From PALSA-1336 sp964592725 (GTDB lineage Bacteria > Patescibacteriota > Doudnabacteria > UBA920): a DNA stretch of 12,505 nt. Under the pieces are notes generated by a model that had not been told where the DNA came from, ran no database searches, and worked only from the letters and a program-made list of their open reading frames with translations. A program made the translations under genes and the position numbers. The DNA is taken from contig CAZQFQ010000039.1 of assembly GCA_964592725.1 (NCBI GenBank), forward strand, positions 1-12,505. The letters run 5' to 3'. This document shows positions 4,823 through 10,996 of the stretch, piece by piece (positions within the stretch are counted from its first letter, which is position 1; every line of letters begins with the position of its first letter).

Positions 4823-6313
4823 TTACACTGCCTCGGTATTATTTTGTGATTTAATCTTGGAAACGCCGAATAACCATGGATGCGTGGCAATGTTATTACC
4901 CACAAATACCCGCAAAAAAGTCCTGGTAACGGTAATTGCCGTGAACATGGAAATCAAAATACCAATGCCCAAAGTTACGGCAAAACCTTTAATGGACGGG
5001 GTGCCGAAAATATAAAGGATGCAGGTTGTTATTAAACTGGACACGTTGGAATCACGGATGGAAAGCCAAGCTCTTTTAAAACCTTCTTCCACGGCCTTGT
5101 GGATTTCCTTGCCGGAGCGGATTTCTTCCTTTAACCTTTCAAAAATCAGGATGTTGGCGTCCACGGCCATACCGATGGACAAAATAAATCCGGCAATGCC
5201 CGCCAGAGTCAAAGTCACCGGCGCCAAACCGTTAAAGAAAATTAAAAGAATATAACTTAAGAGCGCCAGAGCGCCAAACCAGGCGCTTACAGTTAATCCT
5301 AAAAAGAAAAACAGTCCGACCAAAACCACGGCAGTAAAGGAAATTCCGATTTTAAAAATCGCGAACGAGACCACGGCATAAATCAACAGGGCGAAAGTCG
5401 CCAAAACTCCGGGAAAACGGTAATAAATTATCATAAACAAAACTATGAGCATCAAACCAATGATCCCCGCTTCTACGGATTTTTGCACCGACTCTTTACC
5501 CAGGGTCGCGCCGACGTTTTCCTGGGAAATCAGTTTTATGGGCACGGGCAAAGCGCCGCTGTTAAGGCTGTTAGCCAAGTCCTTGGCTTGCTGGACGGTA
5601 AAATTGCCGGTAATTACGGCTGTGCCGTTGGTAATAGCGTTTTGCACGGTTGGGGCGGTCAACAATTGCCCGTCAAGGAAAACCGCCAGCGGTTTTCCGA
5701 CGTTCGCGGAAGTAATTTGGGAGAATAATTTTGCGCCGTCGCCGTCAAACTGAAGATTAACCACAACCTGGCTGACCAAGCCCTGCCCCTGCTGAAAATC
5801 AACCGTAGCTTTTTGCAGCTGTTTGCCGGAAAGGCCGGTAGAGACCCACTGGTCGGCCGTGTTTAAACTTATCGCGCTTCCCGAAGCGGTGGCCTGCTGC
5901 GCGTTGGGGTTTTCTGTTTTAAATTCCAAAGTCGGCGTCTGGCCGATTTCATTTATGGCGTCATTAATATTTTTTATTCCGGGGAGCTCTATAACTATCT
6001 CATCATTTCCGGAAACTTGCACGGTGGGTTCGCTGACCCCAAAACTGTTAACGCGCCTTTCAATGGTGTCGCGGATAGCGTTTAAGGCATCGGCTTGGTC
6101 GGCCGGCTTAATGCCGCTAAAATCGGCCTGGTAGACCAAATGACTGCCGCCCTGTAAGTCAAGCCCCAAATGGACTTTAAAACTTTGATAATAAGGGATT
6201 TTAAGCGCTTTTAAGCTAATTGTTCCGCCCTTTGGCAAATCTATCCACAAAGCGGCCGCGGCTATGAGCAGAATGGCTAAGAGTGAAGAAAAAAGTCTAA
6301 ATTTTGGGTGCAT
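4823..6313 (-). CDS. secD: Protein translocase subunit SecD with an extra membrane segment pair
   Basis: 496 residues. Partner of SecF in proton-motive-force-driven export. Membrane helix at 6-23; LGLDLQGGSHLVY (49-61) opens the P1 head; AIRDTIERRVNSFGVSEP (79-96) and IELPGI (108-113) follow. DGQLLTAPTV (214-223) and LNSGALPVPI (250-259) close the soluble part. Helices follow at about 282-298 and 301-320. GFILSIGMAVDANILIFER (375-393) carries the essential Asp385 of the proton path, and SIRDSNVSSLITT (418-430) is the usual cytoplasmic loop motif. Between the second helix of the membrane domain and the TLTLAGIAG helix there are about 40 more hydrophobic residues than in E. coli SecD (321-363), enough for two extra helices. 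The start ATG at 6313 has no Shine-Dalgarno. A good promoter lies 74 bases upstream. Confidence 0.97.
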   Translation of the reverse strand: MHPKFRLFSSLLAILLIAAAALWIDLPKGGTISLKALKIPYYQSFKVHLGLDLQGGSHLVYQADFSGIKPADQADALNAIRDTIERRVNSFGVSEPTVQVSGNDEIVIELPGIKNINDAINEIGQTPTLEFKTENPNAQQATASGSAISLNTADQWVSTGLSGKQLQKATVDFQQGQGLVSQVVVNLQFDGDGAKLFSQITSANVGKPLAVFLDGQLLTAPTVQNAITNGTAVITGNFTVQQAKDLANSLNSGALPVPIKLISQENVGATLGKESVQKSVEAGIIGLMLIVLFMIIYYRFPGVLATFALLIYAVVSFAIFKIGISFTAVVLVGLFFFLGLTVSAWFGALALLSYILLIFFNGLAPVTLTLAGIAGFILSIGMAVDANILIFERLKEEIRSGKEIHKAVEEGFKRAWLSIRDSNVSSLITTCILYIFGTPSIKGFAVTLGIGILISMFTAITVTRTFLRVFVGNNIATHPWLFGVSKIKSQNNTEAV

Positions 6314-6323
6314 AGTGAGTATT

Positions 6324-6360
6324 GAGCAAGAATGACAAAATTGACAAGAATGACAAGATT
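6324..6360 (-). repeat. Four tandem 9-10-mers in the secD leader
   Basis: On the plus strand GAGCAAGAAT, GACAAAATT, GACAAGAAT and GACAAGATT follow each other without gaps (6324-6360). In the secD mRNA leader they read as repeated (A/T)TTCTTGTC. They end about 10 bases before the ATG, where a ribosome-binding site would be expected, yet no Shine-Dalgarno sequence is visible. Confidence 0.65.
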
Positions 6361-6386
6361 ATTTAATTGCGAATGTTACTTTGGAT

Positions 6387-6414
6387 ATTATAGCAAACTT
6401 AGGGATTTTGGCAA
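6387..6414 (-). promoter_or_regulatory. Promoter of secD-secF
   Basis: Minus strand -35 TTGCCA (6414-6409), a 16-base spacer, and a perfect -10 TATAAT (6392-6387) preceded by TGC, which makes it an extended -10. The predicted start near 6380 gives a leader of about 67 nt. Confidence 0.78.
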
Positions 6415-6439
6415 TACGTGGAGAGGGGGCTAACTTCTC

Positions 6440-6542
6440 GGCGTCATCCTGAGCAGGTTATCGGCAAAACTAAGCCGGCGAAGGATCTCAAAAAAAGGAG
6501 ATTCTTCGCCTTTCAGACGCATTCAAGCCTCAGAATGACGCC
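6440..6542. repeat. Dispersed palindromic repeat of the CATTCTGAG...GAAGAATCTC type
   Basis: The outer arms GGCGTCATCCTGAG (6440-6453) and CTCAGAATGACGCC (6529-6542) pair with one wobble. The inner arms GCGAAGGATCTC (6478-6489) and GAGATTCTTCGC (6498-6509) pair with one wobble around an A-rich loop. A small CGGC/GCCG hairpin lies in between. Elements of this wording are scattered through many bacterial genomes as intergenic palindromes. It abuts the pgeF stop codon, sharing base 6542, and precedes the secD promoter. There is no T-run. Confidence 0.85.
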
Positions 6543-7243
6543 TAAAACAACAATCCAACGTACGCCGCCATCGCTTCAACGTTCTTTGGCTTATCGCGCC
6601 TAAAAGAAAAATATTTTTCTTTTTCACAAAAAGTACACTCGCCGGAGGATTCAATATTTTGATTTTTTAATCCCGCTTCGATTAATTCTTGCCTGATAAT
6701 TTTAGGTAAATCTATAAAAATTTTTCCGTCGCGATTGATTATCGCTTCCGGGTATTTTAAGAAATTTTCCAAGATATCTTCCTTAATTTCAAAATGACAG
6801 GCTTGGATGCCGGGGCCGATGCCAACGATAATATTAGCGGGATTTTCCGACATAACTTTTACGGTTTTTGCGGCGATATTTTTTACAGTCCCCCGCCAGC
6901 CGGAATGGGAAAGTCCGACAGTATTTGATGCCGCGTCAAAAAAATAAATTGGAAAGCAGTCCGCGACCGTGATTGTTAAAAATAAATTTTTTCTCGACGT
7001 CGCTAAGCCGTCAACCCCGGGGATAATTTTGTTCCGGTCTTTATCGGAAACTTTCACAACTTTTGCCGAATGTAATTGCTTCGGGCTTACTGTTTTTTGT
7101 ACATCAATCCCCTGTCCTTTAAAATACGCCGATCGCTTATGGATGCTAGTTAATCCACCCGCGGCAAGTTCCATCGCCCCGTCGGATTTTTCCGATACCC
7201 CATATTTAATATCTGCAAAATTATCAAAATTTTTAAATTTCAT
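6542..7243 (-). CDS. pgeF: PgeF/YfiH-family protein (laccase domain; peptidoglycan editing or purine nucleoside phosphorylase)
   Basis: 233 residues from the ATG at 7243. The family, once called polyphenol oxidase, includes PgeF, which removes wrongly built peptidoglycan precursors, and members with purine nucleoside phosphorylase and adenosine deaminase activity. The metal-site residues are present: QLHSAKV with His58, TVADCFP (92-98), GLSHSGWRG with His113, and GIGPGIQACHFEI with Cys149 and His150. Further family motifs are FIDLP, the CTFC pair late in the chain, and YFSFRRDK near the C terminus. A TTG at 7282 would give 13 more residues overlapping the M1 gene. I prefer the ATG because it lies 4 bases past the M1 stop (TGAGGTTATG), consistent with translational coupling. 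It is therefore probably co-transcribed with the aminopeptidase. Confidence 0.92.
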   Translation of the reverse strand: MKFKNFDNFADIKYGVSEKSDGAMELAAGGLTSIHKRSAYFKGQGIDVQKTVSPKQLHSAKVVKVSDKDRNKIIPGVDGLATSRKNLFLTITVADCFPIYFFDAASNTVGLSHSGWRGTVKNIAAKTVKVMSENPANIIVGIGPGIQACHFEIKEDILENFLKYPEAIINRDGKIFIDLPKIIRQELIEAGLKNQNIESSGECTFCEKEKYFSFRRDKPKNVEAMAAYVGLLF

Positions 7244-7247
7244 AACC

Positions 7248-9953
7248 TCATTGCCGATTTTGACGGCCGTCAAATTTAGCAATATTTGTATTCAGCCAAT
7301 TTTCTAAATTTTTCCCGTCGCGCTTAAGCCACGCCTCATTGGAATAAATTTTTTCCAAAACCTGGCGAACGGTCCGCTCCGCGCCCGGAGCTTTATGGGT
7401 TTTAAAAAAGTTTCTGATATCAACTGCATCTGAGGAACTTTTGAACCCATCCAGGGCGGAAACTATCCTGGCTATCATTTGCAAGCCTCCGGAACCGTAA
7501 CGCTTTAAAAAAACATCCCAATTCTTTTTCACAAACCCCCAGCCTATTTGAGTGCCCGCGTTATTTCTTAAAACCATTGCCACCATAAACGGACTGTCCT
7601 GGGAACGGACATCTTTTGAAATTGCGAAGCTTAAAGTTTTTTTCAGCAAATCAACCTGTTTAAACGAAGCCAGCGCCCTGGCAATACGGTCCTTTTCTTC
7701 CTGCATCGGCGAATTTATATACAGCTTGGCTAATTTGGAATGCGTTGCCGCGTTGCCGTAAGAAGCCGCCAAAGAATAAACGGCGCCCCTAATATCCGAG
7801 GGGATCTTTTCATCGCGATTAAACAGTTCTTGAGCCTTTTTGATAACTTTGCCGTCCCCGTATTTTCCGGCTTGGCGCAAAGCCAAACTTCTTAACAATG
7901 TCTCGTCGCCGGTCTCTTTTGCCTTTGCCCTCCAGCCGGTTTTTGCGGCCAAAGAGGAAAATAAACCCTGGCAAAATTCCTGATATTTATTGTAAAAGCT
8001 CTCCCCGTAAATTAGGGCATCCACGGTGGCTAAACCGGAAGCCAATATCAGCCACGTGTTATAATTGTCCTCATTTTGAAAATTTTTAGCCAGTTCCAAA
8101 ACCCCGGCAGTCGGCAAATGTCCGGACTCAGCCAGGGAAAAAGCATCCCTGATTATTCCAAGCCTGTCGGAAACCGGCAAACTTTTGTTCTTAATAGATT
8201 TACCAAGGCCGCCGAGCATTTGGGGCTGATAGCTGATTCTCGCCAAACTTTTTTCTCCAGCGTTAAACTTAATGTACTGGTAATTTTTTGGAAGTTTGAT
8301 GAAAGCGCATTTTTTGTCCAACAAAACCTGCCCGCTTTTTTGAGCGTCAACCGTGTAGGCCAGCGGAACCTGCCATACAGTTTTGTCGGTATTTTTAGAA
8401 TCGGCTAATTTGCCCGAATAAAACCTGGACTGTTCAAGCTCTACCCCTTTTCCTTGTTTGGTAATTTTAATCAGCGGATATCCGGGCTTTTGCGTCCAGT
8501 CGCGCATAATTTTTGTCACCGGTTTTTTGGAAACAATTTCAAAAGCCTCCCACAAATCCTCCGTAGAAGTATTTTTGTAGGCGTGTTTTTTTAAATAATA
8601 CCGCAAACCGTTTTTAAAAGTTTCTTCGCCCAAGTATTCCGCCAGCATCCTGATTACCGACGAGCCTTTGGCATAGCTTACCGCGTCAAAAATTTCACTG
8701 ATTTCGGACGGATGGTTGACTTTTACTTCTATCGGGTGGGTATTTCCCAACGCGTCCAGCTCCATTGCCTGGTTGACCCGGCCGGACACAAACTGCTCCC
8801 AAATTTTCCACTTCGGAAATAATTTCGCGGCAGTCAGATGTTCCATATAAGAGGCAAAACCTTCGTTTAGCCACAAGTGCGTCCACCACTTCATAGTCAC
8901 CAAATTGCCAAACCACTGGTGCGCCAGTTCGTGGGCAATGACAATTGCAACCCATTGTTTGTTGGATAGCGAAGATTGTATTTCGTCAACCAAAAGCGCG
9001 GACTCGCGGTAAGTGACCGCTCCCCAGTTTTCCATGGCCGTGCTGGTAAAATCCGGAATGGCGATTAAATCCAAAACCGGCAGAGGATACGGAATATCAA
9101 AATATTCATTGTAAAATTCCAGACACCGAATGGCGGTTTCCAGCGCGAATTTTGCCTGGTGTTTTTTGCCCGGAGTCACAAACACGCGGACAAGTGTTTT
9201 TTTAGGAGTGTAGTTAGCCGATTTATCGGCTGTTTTATATGATTCTGCCCAGCCTTCAATGTGTTCAAAATCCCCCACTATAAACGCCGCCAAATAAGTG
9301 GACATTTTGGGCGTGGGCAAAAATTTTACGATGTTATAGCCCGACTGATCTTCGGCAATACCGCCTTCCCCCCATGGGGGAAGGTGCCGCGATGCATCGA
9401 GCGGCGAATGAGGGTTGTCTATCGGCAGTGTATTTGATATCCCCGTCATCCCCTTTGGCACCATCAGCGTTATATCAAACACCGCCTTATGCGCGGGCTC
9501 GTCAAAGCACGGAAAAGCCCGTCGCGCGTCCGTGGCTTCAAACTGCGTGGTCGCGATGTGTTTTTGTTTACCCTGATGAATGTAACTGCTCCGGTAAAAC
9601 CCGCGCATTTTGTCGTTTAAAATGCCCTTAAACTTTAACCTCAACTCTCCCCCGCCCTTTGGCAATTTCTTCCCAAAAACAAACGTAGCCGTTTCCGCTT
9701 TTTCGTCATAGACAATTTTTTTCGGCAATACTGTTTTACCCCCTCTCCCTATGGGAGAGGGTCGGGGTGAGGGTTCAAAGGAAACCGATTCTATTTTTAA
9801 CTCCTTAGCATGAACCGTAATCTCCGTAACCGCCTTCCCCAAATTTAAACTAATTACCTCCTCGCCATCAAAAACAAACCCTTTTAAATCTGGTTTTATG
9901 ATCAATTCGTATCTTTCCGGTTTTATGTAGCTTGACAGTCTCACGTTCTTCAT
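7248..9953 (-). CDS. M1-family zinc aminopeptidase
   Basis: 901 residues; removes N-terminal amino acids from peptides, probably in the cytoplasm since no signal peptide is visible. An N-terminal beta-saddle (about 5-235) includes ILNDKMRGFYRSSY and CFDEPAHKAVFDIT. The catalytic domain has an exopeptidase motif reading STAMENWG (304-311; the usual first Gly is Thr305). It also has HELAHQWFGN (341-350; zinc ligands His341 and His345, base Glu342), third ligand Glu364 in WLNEGFA, and catalytic Tyr427 in VSYAKG. A long C-terminal helical region (about 500-880) is of ERAP1-C type. Residues 61-72 (PSPRPSPIGRGG) and about 180-197 are translations of palindromic repeats inserted in frame; both fall in surface loops of the N-terminal domain. 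Start context TTTATTTATG, no Shine-Dalgarno. It follows a terminator, so it needs its own promoter, which I could not place with confidence. Confidence 0.96.
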   Translation of the reverse strand: MKNVRLSSYIKPERYELIIKPDLKGFVFDGEEVISLNLGKAVTEITVHAKELKIESVSFEPSPRPSPIGRGGKTVLPKKIVYDEKAETATFVFGKKLPKGGGELRLKFKGILNDKMRGFYRSSYIHQGKQKHIATTQFEATDARRAFPCFDEPAHKAVFDITLMVPKGMTGISNTLPIDNPHSPLDASRHLPPWGEGGIAEDQSGYNIVKFLPTPKMSTYLAAFIVGDFEHIEGWAESYKTADKSANYTPKKTLVRVFVTPGKKHQAKFALETAIRCLEFYNEYFDIPYPLPVLDLIAIPDFTSTAMENWGAVTYRESALLVDEIQSSLSNKQWVAIVIAHELAHQWFGNLVTMKWWTHLWLNEGFASYMEHLTAAKLFPKWKIWEQFVSGRVNQAMELDALGNTHPIEVKVNHPSEISEIFDAVSYAKGSSVIRMLAEYLGEETFKNGLRYYLKKHAYKNTSTEDLWEAFEIVSKKPVTKIMRDWTQKPGYPLIKITKQGKGVELEQSRFYSGKLADSKNTDKTVWQVPLAYTVDAQKSGQVLLDKKCAFIKLPKNYQYIKFNAGEKSLARISYQPQMLGGLGKSIKNKSLPVSDRLGIIRDAFSLAESGHLPTAGVLELAKNFQNEDNYNTWLILASGLATVDALIYGESFYNKYQEFCQGLFSSLAAKTGWRAKAKETGDETLLRSLALRQAGKYGDGKVIKKAQELFNRDEKIPSDIRGAVYSLAASYGNAATHSKLAKLYINSPMQEEKDRIARALASFKQVDLLKKTLSFAISKDVRSQDSPFMVAMVLRNNAGTQIGWGFVKKNWDVFLKRYGSGGLQMIARIVSALDGFKSSSDAVDIRNFFKTHKAPGAERTVRQVLEKIYSNEAWLKRDGKNLENWLNTNIAKFDGRQNRQ
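9363..9415. repeat. Palindromic repeat inserted in frame in the aminopeptidase gene (copy 1)
   Basis: CCTTCCCCC (9364-9372) and GGGGGAAGG (9376-9384) form a 9-bp hairpin with a 3-nt loop. A second hairpin follows: GCCGC (9386-9390) with GCGGC (9401-9405) around the self-complementary GATGCATC. On the coding strand the element reads ACCCTCATTCGCC...GGAAGG and encodes NPHSPLDASRHLPPWGEGG, which is foreign to the M1 family at this place. It is a dispersed-repeat type, distinct from the other copy in the gene. Confidence 0.78.
9739..9775. repeat. Palindromic repeat inserted in frame in the aminopeptidase gene (copy 2)
   Basis: CCCTCTCCC (9741-9749) and GGGAGAGGG (9753-9761) pair perfectly across TAT, followed by TCGGGGTGAGGGTT. 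On the coding strand it reads AACCCTCACCCCGACC then the hairpin, a wording common to dispersed GC-rich repeats in many bacteria. It encodes EPSPRPSPIGRGG in place of a short loop. Confidence 0.82.
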
Positions 9954-9969
9954 AAATAAAGTAAATTAA

Positions 9970-10007
9970 ATTAAAAGAGCTTTTTTTTCGGCCGAGAAAA
10001 AAGCTCT
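9970..10007 (-). terminator. Strong intrinsic terminator after the nucleotide pyrophosphatase gene
   Basis: On the minus strand AGAGCTTTTTT (10007-9997) pairs over 11 bp with AAAAAAGCTCT (9986-9976), with TCGGCCGA-like sequence at the top, followed by TTTTAATTTAATTT. It lies 37 bases after the stop at 10045 and 22 before the aminopeptidase ATG, so it separates the two transcripts. Confidence 0.75.
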
Positions 10008-10044
10008 ACGCCGATGATCTCCAAATTACGTTTTATAAAGGCCG

Positions 10045-10602
10045 TTATATACTGTGATTTACTTTTGATAAATAATTTTTAAGTTTTTTAAGCGCTTTCG
10101 CCCGGGGACTGTAAAAAAAAATTCCCGCCTCTTTCATTTCCGACAGAGTTTGCTTTTTCCCGTCTGGCAAAAATATTGGGTCGTAGCCAAACTTATAAGC
10201 GCCTCTTGGCTCCGCAATTCTGCCTTTTAATGTTCCCTCAAAAAATAAAATCTTTTTGGGATTTTCGGCGTAGCCGATAATTGTCGTCGCCCGGGCCTTA
10301 CTATCACCCATTTTTTGCGTCAGATTAAAAAGGCCATCCATTCCGACATATTCGTTAAACCACTTTATAAGCGGCCCGGGAAGTTTATAATTAAAACAAC
10401 TGAAAAACAAAGAACTGTCATCTATAATAAGCGGCCCTTTGTGATGTTTTAAAGCTTCCTGCAATTTATGTCTGATTATTTTGTATGCATCAACTTCCTG
10501 AATTTCCGCCAAATCAATATCAACCCGCTCAATTTTAATCGGCGCCAGCACAGCCTGTACTTCCTTAAACTTTATTTTATTGCCGGTAATAAATTTAAGC
10601 AT
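10045..10602 (-). CDS. rdgB: HAM1/ITPA-type non-canonical purine NTP pyrophosphatase
   Basis: 185 residues from the ATG at 10602. The family hydrolyses ITP, dITP and XTP to monophosphates, keeping deaminated purines out of DNA and RNA. Motifs: ITGNKIKFKEVQ (5-16) for triphosphate binding, DDSSLFF (61-67) with the catalytic acid, and LPGPLIKWFNE (74-84). KARATT (102-107) and FEGTLKGRIAEPRGAYKFGYDPIFLPDG (121-148, 28 residues given as family-typical blocks) are followed by QTLSEM. The PGPxIKWF wording and PRG block resemble the archaeal/eukaryotic ITPA branch more than E. coli RdgB. The usual C-terminal SHR is SPR here. The frame is open upstream to a GTG at 10701, but that part is translated repeat sequence, so I use the ATG that starts the family domain. 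Start context TATTATTTATG, no Shine-Dalgarno. Last gene before a terminator. Confidence 0.9.
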   Translation of the reverse strand: MLKFITGNKIKFKEVQAVLAPIKIERVDIDLAEIQEVDAYKIIRHKLQEALKHHKGPLIIDDSSLFFSCFNYKLPGPLIKWFNEYVGMDGLFNLTQKMGDSKARATTIIGYAENPKKILFFEGTLKGRIAEPRGAYKFGYDPIFLPDGKKQTLSEMKEAGIFFYSPRAKALKKLKNYLSKVNHSI

Positions 10603-10612
10603 AAATAATATT

Positions 10613-10700
10613 TGTGTCATCCCGAGCGAGCCGAATGCATCTGAGGCGAGTCGAGGGATCCCTCCACTCGTCGAATGCACTCCTCGGTCGGGATGGCACA
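10613..10700. repeat. Dispersed palindromic repeat of the CATCCCGAG...GAGGGATCCC type
   Basis: The outer arms TGTGTCATCCCGAGCGAG (from 10613) and CTCGGTCGGGATGGCACA (to 10700) pair with two or three mismatches. The inner arms around CGAGTCGAGGG / CCCTCCACTCG pair around the centre GGATCC, with an indel. It fills almost the whole spacer between the 88-aa gene and the pyrophosphatase gene. It is a different family from the 6440-6542 element, though built the same way. Its presence explains the spurious upstream extension of the pyrophosphatase frame. Confidence 0.82.
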
Positions 10701-10716
10701 CAAAAATATCAATTTA

Positions 10717-10983
10717 TTATTCCGCTTTAGGCGCGTCTTCTTTTTTCGGCCTTAGCTTGTCTATAGCTTCATTTATACTTTTACCGAACTCTTTTATTTT
10801 TTCTTCATCCGTGGTCAAAAACTTGGCGATTTTTTCCGCGTCAGCTCCGCAGGCCAAAGCCACGGCCAAAATGGTCATAGAATTGGAAAAGGTCTGGTTT
10901 TCCAATTGCTGTTGGTGCATTAACAGTTCATACATTACTTTTTCAGTTTTGTTTGGTTCTTTTTTGAGATAGTCGTTGGGCAT
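10717..10983 (-). CDS. Small helical protein of unknown function
   Basis: I do not recognise this 88-residue protein. It reads as mostly alpha-helical and soluble. A charged N terminus (MPNDYLKKEPNKTEK) is followed by a Gln-rich helix (VMYELLMHQQQLENQ), then a small hydrophobic segment TILAVALACGADAEKIAKFL (36-55). That segment is too interrupted for a membrane helix and resembles a helix-turn-helix hairpin. A Lys/Glu-rich tail ends KKEDAPKAE. It has no signal peptide, no Cys pair and no known motif. The ATG at 10983 lies 13 bases after the methyltransferase stop, so it is probably in the same transcript. The preceding sequence (AATTAAAAAAAACCC) lacks a Shine-Dalgarno. Codon use is like its neighbours, which supports a real gene. 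Confidence 0.78.
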   Translation of the reverse strand: MPNDYLKKEPNKTEKVMYELLMHQQQLENQTFSNSMTILAVALACGADAEKIAKFLTTDEEKIKEFGKSINEAIDKLRPKKEDAPKAE

Positions 10984-10996
10984 GGGTTTTTTTTAA

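Noticed and set aside
7244..7282. TTG at 7282 as the pgeF start
   Set aside because: It would overlap the aminopeptidase gene by 35 bases with a rare start codon. The ATG at 7243 follows the upstream stop by 4 bases and begins the family domain.
8695..8955. Second minus-strand frame of 86 codons inside the aminopeptidase
   Set aside because: It is an out-of-frame shadow across the zinc-site region of the M1 gene, whose own frame is uninterrupted.
9951..10060. Promoter for the aminopeptidase gene
   Set aside because: One is expected after the terminator, and TATATA/TATAAA strings occur near 10030-10050, but no -35 hexamer at acceptable spacing was convincing.
10603..10701. GTG at 10701 as the pyrophosphatase start (218 aa)
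   Set aside because: The extra 33 residues are translated palindromic repeat; the family domain begins at the ATG at 10602.
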